A DNA stretch of 64,000 nucleotides from Yponomeuta sedellus. Taxonomy: Eukaryota; Arthropoda; Insecta; Lepidoptera; Yponomeutidae. The position numbers and the translations under genes are program-made. The notes under the pieces are model-generated. The model searched no databases. It was not told where the DNA came from and was given only the letters and a program-made list of their open reading frames with translations. The stretch covers positions 3,577,623 through 3,641,622 of the forward strand of contig OW203725.1 of NCBI GenBank assembly GCA_934045075.1. Direction: 5' to 3'. Of this stretch, positions 22,847 through 33,935 are shown piece after piece; the stretch's first letter is position 1; every line of letters starts with the position of its first letter.

Positions 22847-22950
22847 AAAATAGAGATGCAAAATTTTTTATGTAATAAAAAATTTAATGTATTTACAGCA
22901 AAATATATTCTAACAATTAAATGTTACAAAATGTTTCAACATATGATTTT

Positions 22951-23313
22951 TCAAAGTTCCATCCCAGAGGGGTATGCAGAGACCAGGGACTGCCACTTGC
23001 CACGATCCTGACAGATCACCTTCGCTTCATAAACGTTCATAAGTCTTTGCATGCACGCACGCCGGTTCCTGGTACTTTTTATCTTTCCCTTTGCTAATAC
23101 ATCACCTATTTGGTCGATGTTTGTCCGTCTGGGATGTCCCTTAGCAGCCGTTCCACTCACATTCACAATATATATTTGTTTCGTCAATCTTTCTTCCTTC
23201 ATCCTCTCCACATATCCAAACCAACGCAACATTCCTTTCTCAATTCTAGTCACTACATCCTCTTTCAGTCCACAACGTTCTCTAATCGGACTATTGCGTA
23301 TCCTGTCATTCAA
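22951..23313 (-). pseudogene. LINE family 2, C-terminal coding end
   Basis: About 120 open codons on the minus strand with DRIRNSPIRERCGLKEDVVT, RIEKGMLRWFGYVERM, then TRNRRACMQRLMNVYEAK and a final WQSLVSAYPSG. This is the tail of an endonuclease/reverse-transcriptase polyprotein of a non-LTR element common in insects, distinct from the RTE family above. The polymerase domain itself is missing, so the copy is 5'-truncated. Other pieces of the same family are at 585-646, 26812-26885, 53500-53810 and 62300-62385. I do not assign the clade. Confidence 0.75.
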
Positions 23314-23469
23314 AGTTGCGTTAAAAGATAATCAACAAAAGTGTACTTACCCATGAAAAGTTTAATTGTATCTTTCAAATTCATAACTGCTTAGTACTTT
23401 GGGCACAATGAACCTTGGGCCATCTTCCAGCCAAGGGAATGGCGGAATGTTTTCAGCTTTGAGTGGCGT

Positions 23470-24165
23470 TCCGTGTAAACACTGCCCCTGGACGTCCCAG
23501 GGCGATGTCACAGCGCCGTGATGTACGGAAGATTCGCTTGTGACCGTTTCCTATAAAATATACATAAATAGAAGCCTAATAACTACATTCCGTGCTTCGC
23601 AAGGCACGTTAAGGCGTTGGTGCCGGCTGTCATATAATGGCAGTCGTTAAGCCATGTCAGAGGCCTTATGGGCGGCTGGATAACTTCTGACAGTAAGGCT
23701 CGCCAGTGTCATACAATCCTCCACCAACCCGGACTTGGTCCCGTGGTGGAGTATGGCCTAACCTTCCTGCGATGCAGGTAGAGACCCGTGCCCCAGCAGT
23801 GGGGACACACAAGGGTTGATAACGAACTACTACTAAAAACTAATACAACCACTTACCTTATGGTAACGCTGTCTCTGAACGTCACGGGTTAGGCTGGGAT
23901 GGTGTACGGAAGATTTGCTTGTGACCGTTTCCTATAAAAGATATACATAAATAGGAGCCTACTGTTCCTAGACGTCCGGGGCGTTAGGCTGGGACGATGC
24001 CGTGATGAACGGACAATTTGCTTGTGCCTGTTGCCTATAAAAAATGCACGATTGATACGCCTACTCTGAGCTACTAGTGAAAAACTATAACTACCACTTA
24101 CCTTATGCAAACGTCCCTGGACGTCTCGGGGCGTTAGGCCGAGGCGATGTCACGAAAGTTTCACT
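23470..24165 (+). repeat. Local tandem repeat, units of about 130 bp
   Basis: Units share CTGGACGTCCCAGGGCG, TGTACGGAAGATTTGCTTG, TGACCGTTTCCTATAAAA and ATACATAAATAGGAGCC. Four diverged units are visible, at about 23480-23585, 23870-23950, 23965-24060 and 24110-24165. A family A SINE is inserted between the first and second. Confidence 0.7.
23590..23824 (+). repeat. SINE family A inserted in the tandem repeat
   Basis: 5'-truncated at CCGTGCTTCGCAAGGCACG, ending GGGTTGATAACG. Short AACTAC flanks on both sides may be the target duplication. Confidence 0.85.
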
Positions 24166-24202
24166 TGTGGAATAGTTAAATAAATAAATACTAGATTTAA
24201 CC

Positions 24203-24274
24203 TTGCGCTATGGCGCTCATTAGGGGAGGGCAATGTCCAGCAGTAGACTAATATAGCCTGAAGAAGAAGAAGAT
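24203..24274 (+). repeat. RTE-type retroposon 3' tail
   Basis: CTTGCGCTATGGCGCTCATT, AGGGGAGGGCAATGTCC and CAGTAGACTAATATAGCC, then AAG repeats. Confidence 0.75.
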
Positions 24275-24625
24275 TTATTAAAACAACCAAAATTACTTAT
24301 CTTCACCAAATAAAATAAAAAATACGTATTATTTTGGTTTCATGTCCTTTGTAAAGATTTTCTGAAATATGAGAAATTGCTTGCAATTTTTTTTCTGTTT
24401 CTGCTAAGTGCAATATTTATCTTTAAATAATCCACTAATACTAATTTTCCTTTGCTAAAGAACTACAACTTAAGGTTCCGTATAAGTGTATCTGCGCAAC
24501 TTCAAACGACTAATTCACATTGTTTTGACCAATCACTTAATATATTTATTGCATTAGTCAATTGGTCTGAGACCAAATTACCAAGAAGAATGTTAGAAAA
24601 AGCATTAACTGATTTTTAGTACGTT

Positions 24626-25226
24626 TTTAGGTTCCGTGCCGCAGAAAGGGAAAACGGAACCCTTACAGGATCATTTACTGACGTACTTCTTCCAATGCTT
24701 TCCGTTAACCTCTCTCTCTCTCTTCTCCTCCTTAGGCTATATTATGTAGTCCACTGCTGGACATGGCCCTCCCCTAATGAGCGCCATAGCGCCCTGTCTT
24801 CAGCTTGCCGCATCCACTATCTGGTTAGAACCGTTAACCTAGAACTAAATAATTTCTTGTTATGATATTTAGCAAGAAATGTCGTCTTATATTTCAAAAA
24901 CGGAAAAAATCTAAAAACTATACATTTATTATACATCGCCACTGCAAGACATAGTCCTGATCCCTGGATACGGAGATGGGAGTCGCGGATGCGGTGGATG
25001 CGGGTGGCACAAGATCGGGAAGTTTGGGAAACGATCGAAGTTTGGAAAACGATCGGGAACGAATTATATCATAAAAAATGTAATAAATTTAAACTTCAGG
25101 AAAAGCTCTGAAAAAAACTGCGACACTCGATTCCTAAACGTATAAATGTATGAGATGTAAGTACCTACGCTACAAATTTGTACAGAACCCTCGGTGCTCG
25201 AATTAGACTCGCACTTGGCCGTTTTT
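24626..25226. repeat. Interrupted repeat with both ends present
   Basis: The left piece (TTAGGTTCCGTGCCGCAG, AAACGGAACCCTTACAGG) and right piece (CAGAACCCTCGGTGCTCG, TTAGACTCGCACTTGGCCG) are the two ends of a repeat I know to be very common in Lepidoptera. The interior is disrupted, in part by the RTE tail below. Confidence 0.5.
24738..24825 (-). repeat. RTE-clade LINE 3' tail
   Basis: Reverse complement of the element at 15150-15275 (TAGTCCACTGCTGGACATGG, then GCGCCATAGCGCCCTGTC). Confidence 0.75.
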
Positions 25227-25660
25227 TATTTTACATCGAGTAAGCATTTAATAATGCTATTATAACCTCGATCGATTAATATTAATATAAAGTTATCTCT
25301 ATTTTGATGTTTGACCAAGTTTTTAATACCTAAATGGTTGTAACTGAAATCAGGTTTGATAGAAGAAATCTCTTACAGAGATAAGCTCGCCTTTGTACAT
25401 GTTATTTCTTATGCAATGTAATGTTACGTGTGCAACAAAGTATAATTACATAGATACTATGGCAAAATGTGAACCAAAGAGTGAGTTTCTTGATGTTGTT
25501 TTTCTAATTTTCTTGTTGCTCAGCGAATTTATGCAAAGAACCTATCAAAGGAGAAGGAAATTAGTAAATCGTAATTTAAATTATTTTTCGCAATGTAACG
25601 TGGAAAATTTGTATAAAGTACTTAGGATTCTGTAGATAGGTAGAGAACAATTATCTTTCT

Positions 25661-25833
25661 TCTATAATATAAAAATGAATCGCTGAATGTGTTGGCAAGC
25701 GCAAATCTCGAGAGCAGCTGAACCGATTCCACAATTTTTTTTAGAATATTTCTTGAAGTATGAGGATGGTTATTACGGAGAAAACAAAAACAATCGACTG
25801 TAAGGAGGTTCTAAGTTCGCCGGGTCAGCTAGT
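25661..25833 (+). mobile_element. Non-autonomous Helitron family D
   Basis: From TCTATAATATAAAAATGAAT to CGCCGGGTCAGCTAGT, followed by T. The body matches 10224-10411. Confidence 0.75.
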
Positions 25834-25849
25834 TGAACATAAAAATGGA

Positions 25850-25928
25850 AATTACACAGATATTTCTTAACTTAAGAGTGCAGACGGCGGCCTTATAACT
25901 AACAGTGATCTTTTCCAGACAACTTTTG
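25850..25928 (-). mobile_element. LINE 3' UTR fragment
   Basis: On the minus strand, GTTGTCTGGAAAAGATC and AAGGCCGCCGTCTGC, the same 3' UTR type as at 49548-49655. Confidence 0.5.
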
Positions 25929-26254
25929 GATGGACTGGACTAATATTGGAGAAGGACGTAGATGTATAAAGATACAAGATTGTTACAAAGGTATACATGA
26001 ATACATGCCGAAACAACAGTGTAGGTACATACAGTTATCAACAGATGTTATCTCAGGATTCTGTTCAATTCTATGCGCTGACCCGTTCTCGCTAACGGGA
26101 GCTCCAGGAATTTTTTTGTTTGGTCCTGGACAGGGTGACGAGAGATTATGCCTCGATAGTTTCCCGATTTCCTGTGACGTGTACGACAGCACAACGCTTG
26201 CCTCACATTCGAGAGTTTGTAGGTCCTTATCACAGCATGTGCCACAATGCCTTT

Positions 26255-26541
26255 TAAAAACCTATTTAGAGGGTAAAAATTCCACCCATGCCGGGACTTG
26301 AAACCGCGACCTCTGGCTAACCGTGCCAGCGCTCTTCCAAGTGAGCTAATGGGCGACTAACGGCATCAGTGAAAAGTAGTTTGCATCACTTGCAGCCCCG
26401 AGTACCTACCTACTTTGCAGTTAGGTTTTACATCCAAATGATATCGCTGTACCCACATGATTATATTCTTTTTAATGCACTAACCCATGCTAAGGACAAT
26501 TTGAAAAACATTAAAGTTAGTGCATTAAAAAGCATATAAAT
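26255..26541. repeat. SINE family B foldback with 11-bp target duplication
   Basis: ACAATGCCTTT lies at 26244-26254 and 26542-26552. Left to right: inverted AAAAACCTATTTAGAGG, the tRNA-like block, the head, then the inverted tail (TTTTTAATGCACTAACCC), then a short plus-orientation tail (GTTAGTGCATTAAAAAGC). The family's tail and head modules are joined inside this single insertion. Confidence 0.9.
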
Positions 26542-26599
26542 ACAATGCCTTTGTTTTCCTAGTTACGTTAATTTGTGAATTTGTAACTAGAAGACAATT

Positions 26600-26700
26600 C
26601 ACTCACTACCCGTGAAGGAGAATATCGTGAGAAAATCCGAGGCTTTACTTTTAGCTTAAACACTTAGGGCTTAAATCGCCAATCCGAGGTAGCACAGGTC
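26600..26700 (+). repeat. Lepidopteran SINE body fragment
   Basis: CACTACCCGTGAAGGAGAAT, ATCGTGAGAAAATCCGAGG and AATCGCCAATCCG are a diverged copy of the family F body. Confidence 0.55.
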
Positions 26701-26811
26701 TTGTCTCTCTCGATAGTGGGATAAAACTTTTATCTCGACCTTGTGCTCCCCTACCTAGTGCTGTGTTGCTGAAATATAAATTCAAAGTAACTGATATCTT
26801 TTAGCGAAGGT

Positions 26812-26885
26812 GATCTGTCAGTATCGTGACAAGCGGCAGTCCCTAGTCTCTGCATACCCCTCTGGGATTCAAGCGTGAGGTTATC
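26812..26885 (+). pseudogene. LINE family 2 C-terminal end
   Basis: The plus strand reads AKVICQYRDKRQSLVSAYPS and then GIQA and stop, matching the end of 22951-23313. The mariner is inserted at the TA a few bases downstream. Confidence 0.6.
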
Positions 26886-26891
26886 AATGTA

Positions 26892-28189
26892 CATAGGCTG
26901 CTACTTATGTATGCGGAATCTGGGATTCCAATAATTTTAAACACAATGTCTGACCTCCATGGTCAAATTCGTTCTTTTTGTAAATACTGGCCGCTAATAT
27001 TTTTCTCTTATATACGTTAGTGTTTTGTTTTTGTTGGGTTTAAAATGTCTTATCGCTGAAAAAATGGAACTCACTCGTGAAAATATTCGTGCTATTATTT
27101 ATTACGATATTCGACGTGGTTTAACGCAACAACAGTGCGTAGATCAATTAACTTCGACTTTTGGTGGTGAAGCTCCATCAAAAACGACTGTGTATCACTG
27201 GTTTAGTGAATTTAATCGCGGGCGCAGTAAGTTCACGGACGAAGTTAAAGAAGGTCGCCCGAAATCGGTGGTTGTGCCACAAAATATTGAAGTTGTGCGA
27301 AAACTAAGAATGCAAGACCGCCATGTTACGTATCGCGAGATAGAGGCTATTCTGGGCATATGTATGACGAGCAATTATAGGATATTACATGAACATTAGT
27401 CTGTAAAAAAAAATTGTTCGCGTTGGATCCCGCACAACTTAACTCAGGATCAAAAAGATGTTCGCGTCGAATGGTGCAAGAAAACCTTAAAAAAATTCCA
27501 CGGAGGCGACTCAAAATCTGTTTATAATATCTACACAGGTGACGAATCCTGGATCTACGCGTACGATCCCGAAACTAAACAACAATCAACAGTTTGGGTG
27601 TTTCAAAATGAGCCGAACCCTACGAAAGTGGCTCGTGCAAAAAGCACTGTAAAGCAAATGGTGGCCTGCTTTTTTGGTATTAATGGCCATGTGGCTACAA
27701 TACCACTGAAGAATCGCAGAACGGTTAATTCGGAGTGGTACACAACCATTTGTTTGCTGTAAGTATTTGAAGAAATACGCCAAAACAACCAGCGACGCAG
27801 AATCATACTTCACCATGACAATGCCAGCTGTCATACATCTCAGGAAACAACTACATTTTTGGATGGTAAAAAAATTGTATTGATGGGTCATCCACCGTAC
27901 AGCCCTGATTAGGCTCCCAATGATTTCTATTTATTCCCAAATGTAAAGAATAAATTACGTGGTCAACGATTTTCGACCCGTGAAGATGCCGTAGATGCGT
28001 TCAAACAGCACGTTTTGGAGATACCTCAATCACAGTGGAAAACGTGCTTTACAAATTGGTTTCATCGAATGCAAAAGTGCATCGATCATAGTGGAGAATA
28101 CCTACTTTGAAAAACAATAAAAGCATATTTAGCCATATACCTACATTTGTTTATTTTTTCTATTCCGCATACATAAGTAGCAGCCCTCG
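26892..28189 (+). mobile_element. Full-length mariner element
   Basis: TA target pairs lie at 26890-26891 and 28190-28191. The terminal inverted repeats are GGCTGCTACTTATGTATGCG on the left and its exact reverse complement on the right, with a mismatch zone in the outermost few bases. The length of 1298 bp is that of a complete mariner. Confidence 0.93.
27064..28110 (+). pseudogene. mariner transposase with three in-frame stops
   Basis: The transposase cuts and pastes the element using two metal ions held by three aspartates. Reading from ATG 27064, one frame of 348 codons reaches TGA 28108-28110, the usual mariner length, with no frameshift. Three stops interrupt it: TAG 27397, TAA 27760 and TAG 27910. 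Motifs in order are the N-terminal helix-turn-helix region (KTTVYHWFSEFNRGRS), a second DNA-binding helix region (RHVTYREIEAILGI), the first catalytic Asp in TGDESW, the second in HHDNAS and the third in APND, 34 residues after the second. All three catalytic residues survive. The first and third stops look like single-base changes of Leu codons (TTG to TAG). The copy is dead but young-looking. Confidence 0.93.
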
Positions 28190-28534
28190 TATGTATGTAT
28201 GATATATTTCAATACGCAATTCAATAAAGAGGCGCGTGCTTAATTAAGAAGTTGTTTTTTGACACGTAGTTTATTTTTTTTGTTGAACTGTGTGGAGCGT
28301 GGTTAAATCAATCTAATTTACAAATTGATTAATTACATACTGCTTTCTTATTTGTGTTTCTATTTTTAGTGTTATTTTCTCATTACGTTATTCAAATGAA
28401 TGTGAACTGTCTGCGTTCAAACTAATCTAAAAGTAATTGTGAAGACTTTTAATTGGCTGAGTATGTCCTATTTATCTATGTATTGTAAACCTGTAATAGC
28501 AGTTAGTCTTCCTAGAGAATTAACTAAAATAAAT
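28190..28534. other. No feature recognised
   Basis: AT-rich flank of the mariner with a short GTATGTAT run. No repeat or coding signal found. Confidence 0.4.
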
Positions 28535-28640
28535 AAATACCACTTGCTGATGGTGAAGGAAAACATCGTGATGAAACCATAGTCTCTGAGGTGTTCCAAT
28601 ACCTCAGCGCTTGAAGTTGCCAATCCGCAGAGCACGTGTA
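28535..28640 (+). repeat. Lepidopteran SINE body fragment
   Basis: GGTGAAGGAAAACATCGTGA, TGAAACC, then CTCAGCGCTTGAAGTTGCC and AATCCGC. The tRNA-like head is missing. Confidence 0.75.
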
Positions 28641-29562
28641 TTAATCAGGAATACAGAACAAAAATGTCCGTTTTAGAACTCAAGGCACACTAAGCTTAAT
28701 AACTTATGGCAGGTTTAAAATAGGGAAAGAAAAAAGGAAACTAGCAGTTGTCGAACTGAAATGTACAGGCTAATTAATTTTTCACAAAGCTTTGTTGCAC
28801 AACTGCCCGCTTTTACAAAGAAACGTTTTTTACAGCGGGCGCACAAACCGCACACTTTTCGTCGTACAAATGTGACACTAACTTTCAGCCATTAACTGTT
28901 TTTTTGTCATTCATCGACTTGTGACATAGGGGGTATTTGCAAATACCGACTATGTGCCCAATAAACAAAATTCAAGATTTAGTAATACTTATATTTTTTA
29001 GTTACTCCCATGGTTCCGTTTTTCTAACTTTTATTTGGCTTCAATTTTATTTGTACATTCTACGCTATTTTTTGTTTTATAGTTCTTGCACAAGATAAGA
29101 TAAAATCTTTATTCACTTTCTTAATATAATGAAATATTATCTACCTATTTTTGCTTAAGCGGCAATAGCCCCGTAGGTTGAACGATGGAGGCACATGCGA
29201 GAGACTCAGATTCGATTCCTGGTGCAGAAATGCATACGTCAAAATTTAATTGATATTTATTAACTTATAAACAAAGTTTCATTAAACTCTCTTTCTAGAA
29301 GCTAACTAAAACTTTGTTGACATAGTCAATTTTGGCTTGGACAAAATACTTTTGATTAAAGTTTATTTAGAAATATCTTTAGTGGCAATCTACCGGGTCT
29401 CTACCTACCTCTCCGTTATACAGCTTGTATTTTTTTGTATAATGTAACCATTTATGTAATGTAATGTATACTTAATAGTAATGTATACATTTAGATACAC
29501 ATTGATATTGAATACAAACTCACTGTATTTTGAAGCGTATCAATATTTGTTTTACTAACTTG
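28641..29562. other. No gene recognised
   Basis: Mostly unassigned AT-rich DNA. 29158-29240 (GCGGCAATAGCCCCGTAGG and GATTCGATTCCTGG) looks like a decayed tRNA-derived head. Confidence 0.4.
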
Positions 29563-29700
29563 ATAGTCTAGCGGTTAACAAGCTTTACTTCCGCAACAGT
29601 GGCCGTGGGTTCAATTCCCACTTGAGGCTGCTGCACTACTTTTGTTATGTCTTTACCTGGATACCATAGCACAAGATATCCTAGTTTGCGACTAGGACAA
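29563..29700 (+). repeat. tRNA-like SINE head
   Basis: TTGATAGTCTAGCGGTTAAC resembles an A box region and GTGGGTTCAATTCCCACTTG is a perfect T-arm with B box. The acceptor stem does not close, and the sequence continues into SINE-like GTTATGTCTTTACCTGG, so I do not call a tRNA gene. Confidence 0.5.
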
Positions 29701-29800
29701 GTGATTATGTTATGTGGAAGTTATTATTATTTATATTATTTGTTCTTTTAACACTTAGAACCAAAAATGCTAATTTACTTTGTTGACAATGACAAAATCT

Positions 29801-30123
29801 TGATATCAACCCTTGTATGTTCCCACTACTGTGGCACGGGTCTCTTCCTGCATCGCAGGAAGGTTAGGCCATACTCCACCGAGGGACCCAAGTCCGTGTT
29901 GGTGGAGGATTGTAAGACAGTGGCGGCCCTTATTGTCAAAAGTTATCAAGCCGGACATAAGGCCTCTGACATGGCTTAACCACTGCCATTTTATGACAGC
30001 CGGCACCAACGGCTCGGATAAAATGGCACTTGTTGTTAGTTGTTAGTCACTGGGCGGTCAACCTTCCTGCACCTGAGCGCTCAAGTGATTGTTCCAAACC
30101 TTGACTGGGCTAGGCCACGAGCG
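29801..30123 (-). repeat. SINE family A with internal deletion
   Basis: Tail complement ATATCAACCCTTGTATG on the left and GGCTAGGCCACGAGCGC on the right. The segment around AAGCACGGAAGCGCTCGG is missing and replaced by a diverged stretch. Confidence 0.8.
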
Positions 30124-30536
30124 CATCTGCCTTAATTAAAATTAAAAACAATTTACTGTCACCTTCAAACGAAGTCTTTGTCACGACTTGATATTGGCAA
30201 AGATTGAGGCGTGATCTAGACTCTATAAAGCGAGCAACTTTTTGTCTTCAATCGCGATTTAGCTACAAAAAGTTGCCAGTTTATGTCAGTAAAGGTGCAA
30301 AGAGGTAAATAAAAAAATAACGTTATTTTACCGCTGCAGGCTAGCTGAAACTTCTACTAGGTGTGTATCGGAAAAAATCTATTTATACCAGCTGTGATAT
30401 TGTTTACAGAATATTGTTGTGAGGGCGACAATGTTTTTTTTTTTATTTTGCGAGCAATATTGAATATTACTTTGAATTTAGCAAAGTAAAGGTGTAATAC
30501 ACATTTTTCTTTGTTGCTTTTGAGTTATACAAACCT

Positions 30537-31129
30537 ATTTAGAGACTAAAAATTCCACTCATGCCGCCTCTAAATAGGTTTTAAAAATTGTCCTTAGCAT
30601 GAGTTAGTGCATTAAAAAGAATATAATCATGTGGGTACAGCGATATCATTCCGATGTAAAACCTAAGTGCAAAGTAGGTACTCGGGGCTGCAAGTGATGC
30701 AAATTACTTCAGCCAGATGTCGCTGCATGTACTCAATACAGAGAGTATTGTAAAGAGGTTCGAAATTTTACCGATGCCGGTTGTCGCCCATTAGCTCAGT
30801 TGGGAGAGCGCTGGCACGGTCAGCCAGAGGCCGCGGGTTCGAGTCCCGGCATGGGTGGAATTTTAGCCTCTAAATGTTTTTTTAAATTGTCCTTAGCACA
30901 GGCATTAAAAGAGTATAATCATAAAAACCCTATTTAGAGGCTAAAAATTCCACCCATGCAGGGATTCGAATCCGCGACCTCTGGCTATCCATGCCAGCGC
31001 TCTATCCAACTGAGCTAATGGGCGACTCACCGGCATCAGTGAAATTTCGAACCTCTTTACACTATTCTCTGTATTACGTACACGGGTTAGTGCATTAAAA
31101 ATAAAAATAGTGTAAGAATATAATCATGT
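30537..31129. repeat. SINE family B, four-part rearranged complex
   Basis: TTTTGAGTT at 30528-30536 and 31130-31138 may be one target duplication around the complex. Parts in order: short inverted 3' piece; plus copy with tail, head and complete tRNA-like block (30783-30857); inverted copy (30927-31080); plus tail. It is the most scrambled copy. Confidence 0.7.
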
Positions 31130-31283
31130 TTTTGAGTTTTGATCATATTTTCTGTTTAATGGGAGTATTAGTGGGATAAGACAAAGTTTTGTTCAGTCGA
31201 CGCCTGAGGAGTCGCAGGAATGCCCTTCGTTCCGAGGCATCCTTTACTTCAAGCAAAGGATTCCCCCCTGGCGGTGCAGCGGG

Positions 31284-31468
31284 ATTTTATTTCAGAGAAC
31301 CGGTTATAAGTGCAATCTTATTTTATTTCAGAGAACCGGTTATAAGTGCAATCTTATTTTATTTCAGAGAACCGGTTATAAATGCAATCTTATTTTATTT
31401 CAGAGAACCGGTCATAAGTGCAATCTTATTTTATTTCAGACAACCGGTAATAAGTGCAATCTTATTTC
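31284..31468 (+). repeat. 36-bp minisatellite, five units
   Basis: Units contain TTTCAGAGAACCGGTTATAA and GTGCAATCTTATTTTA. The period of 36 keeps reading frames open, giving a repeated 12-residue peptide that I regard as incidental. Confidence 0.93.
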
Positions 31469-33417
31469 ACCATGTCCTGAACTATTTGAATCGTCTGGTT
31501 CTCTGCCTTTTTGCAGAAACATTTTCGGCCGATTATCATTTGGCAACTAACGTTTCAAATAATATTATTTTGCGGAATAATCATTTGCCAAATATTCTTT
31601 TTTTTTTTTTTTGATTTCCCAACCTCGTAGTTGCCAACTGTTTGTTTGGTTTGCTTTTTATAATGAAATCTTTCAAAATTTCAACTAGCGTAGCGTAATT
31701 TAAGTAGCTTATATTTTACGCGTAATATTCATTCGGTCGGTCAAAATTTTTTCTGCAAAAAGGCAGAGAACCTTTGGTCTTACATGTTCAACCTAACACG
31801 CTTCTTCGCGCTCCGCTACGCAACGCGCTTCGTCGCACCTATATTTTTGTCGCAGATTGGGTCTCGTCGGCCACCCCTCTAGCCAGTAATATTTCCATTC
31901 CCAGTAATATTTTTCTTAAATTAAAAATGCAAATATTTTTTTTTATCATAATATCAATGTATGAAAAGGGAACTTACACTGACGAAACTTTATTCATCTA
32001 ATAGTTGTTTGCCTAGTAAAAGACTTGACAAATAATAAATTCCTAAAACGTTTTGTGTCATTATAATAATCAGCTTAACAATAATCCTACCAAATGAAAC
32101 ATTGCGATACAAAAATTTGTAAATCGTTTGTTGTCAACGTAAAAAATAGGTGAAACGTTGGTTGGCAAGTGATAATCAGCGTAACAATTTTTTGCGAAAA
32201 GGCAGGGCACCGAATCGTCTGTCAAATCAATTCCACATTAATTGCTATCGCAAACGTCAGGGTTCCGGCAGGATTTGGTGCGCATATTACGTCCTTCCTC
32301 TTGTAGTACGCAAATTCCATTAAAATCTGGGCTATTCCCTATCAAATAAGTATAAGATTTGACAGTCAATCGATTAGAATAACTCAGGATTTGAATGTGC
32401 ATAATAAGACCCCTAATGGACCTTTGGGAAATCGACTTCATTTCCGTGCTTTTAATTTAGCGACATTCAATTCTTTTTTAGAAATGGAGATGGCGGGATG
32501 ATTTAAGTGCATTCTTGCTGGGATAGTGTGAGGTGGCTGGAGACAGGGAGAGATGGAGAAAAGTTCCACTGCTGGTCCCACTGCTGGGAAAGGGCCTCCC
32601 CTGCATTTGCCCAGCAGTGCGACACAAAAGAGGCTTATTAAAGAAAAAAAAAGTTTTTTATCTCAATCTATACGTGACCTCAAGCGTGTAGATAAAATTA
32701 GGTACCCATAAACCTATTAAAAATCCTTGTAACATTTTTATAACCTGCCTAATTATTGGGTAAACATTGATGACCCAATTAGGCTAACATTTACGTCATT
32801 AAAGATTTAGGAGGCGTAGAAATAACATGTCCTAAATTGGGAAGTACTTGTTATATGTTTTATGTCTCGTGTCACCGCGTTTGCTATATTACTCTGAATC
32901 AGATTCACCTATTTTAATGAAATATTTTGTGTATATTTTATAAGTCTGTGCATAAAACAAATAAATGAATCGGAGTTTATTTATCACTCAATCACAAAAT
33001 ACAGAAATTTCTATTTAACCTCCAAAGGCCTGAAGGTACCAGTTACTTCAAGTCTTCTAAAACTACATACATTTTGAAGAAAGTTCTTCTTGTTGGCCAA
33101 AAAATGATGAGGAACATTGGACCTGGAACAGTAAGTTTTCCGGACTTCCTACTAAATCATTGGATGTGAATTAAGAAAGTAATTCGTGATGTCGTATGTT
33201 TAGGACGCCAGGGCTTAGGAGGAAAAATAGGTACATAAGTACACAGAGTAAATGCAGCATAATTGCCGTCTTACAAACTCCGCCTGACTCTGACTGTACT
33301 CACAAACCGAGACATACTCGTATAGGTATAATTTTTCAGAGATCTTAAATAGGTCGTAAGATATATAATGCCAAAATAACGTTTGCACTCAACAGCGACT
33401 ATTTTTAATAATTATAA
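31469..33417. other. No gene; scattered repeat fragments
   Basis: GGTTCTCTGCCTTTTTGCAG at 31498 is mirrored by CTGCAAAAAGGCAGAGAACC at 31752, an inverted pair about 240 bp apart, with a degenerate third block near 32190. 31790-31850 has a GC-rich CTTCTTCGCGCTCCGCTACG motif. 32565-32650 resembles a retroposon tail (CAGCAGTGCGACAC, then A-rich). The rest is unassigned. Confidence 0.4.
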
Positions 33418-33508
33418 TATACTCCCGTGGTGGAGCATGGCCTAACCTTCCTGTAGGAAGAGACCTGTAACCCAACAGTGGGGACGTACAAAGGCTTGAT
33501 ATCGATCG
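33418..33508 (+). repeat. SINE family A tail fragment
   Basis: CTCCCGTGGTGGAGCATGG to GTGGGGACGTACAAAGGC and TTGATATCGATCG. Confidence 0.75.
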
Positions 33509-33563
33509 ATAACATGATTCCTTTGCCCAGCAGTGTGACGCATTAAGATATATCAAAAATACG

Positions 33564-33924
33564 TTATCAACCCTTGTATGTTCCCACTGCTGGGGCACGG
33601 GTCTCTTCCTGCATCGCAAGAAGGTTAGGCCATACTCCACCACGGGGGCAAAGTCCGGGTTGGTGGAGGATTGTAAGACAGTGGCGGGCCTTACTGTCAG
33701 AAGGTATCAAGCCGCCCATAAGGCCTCTGACATGGCTTAACGACTGCCATTATATGATAGCCGGCACCAACGGTTTAACGTACCTTGTGAAGCACGGAAG
33801 CGCGCGGAAAAATGCCACTAGCGTTCGTCACGGGACGCTCACCCATCGTGTACCTGACCACGCCTGTTGTTGCTTAACCAAGTGATTGATTCCAATCACT
33901 CGGTTCGCATAGGCCACGAGCGCT
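33564..33924 (-). repeat. SINE family A, full length with 11-bp target duplication
   Basis: TCAAAAATACG lies at 33553-33563 and 33925-33935. At 361 bp this gives the family's extent: head AGCGCTCGTGGCC, tail CATACAAGGGTTGATAA. It proves that the family moves as a discrete retroposon. The strand opposite to the sense strand has an open frame of about 103 codons, as in several other copies. Confidence 0.92.
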
Positions 33925-33935
33925 TCAAAAATACG

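Noticed and set aside
27025..27399. Short independent HTH protein gene upstream in the mariner
   Set aside because: It is the N-terminal part of the transposase, ended by the first in-frame stop at 27397. The same frame continues to the normal end.
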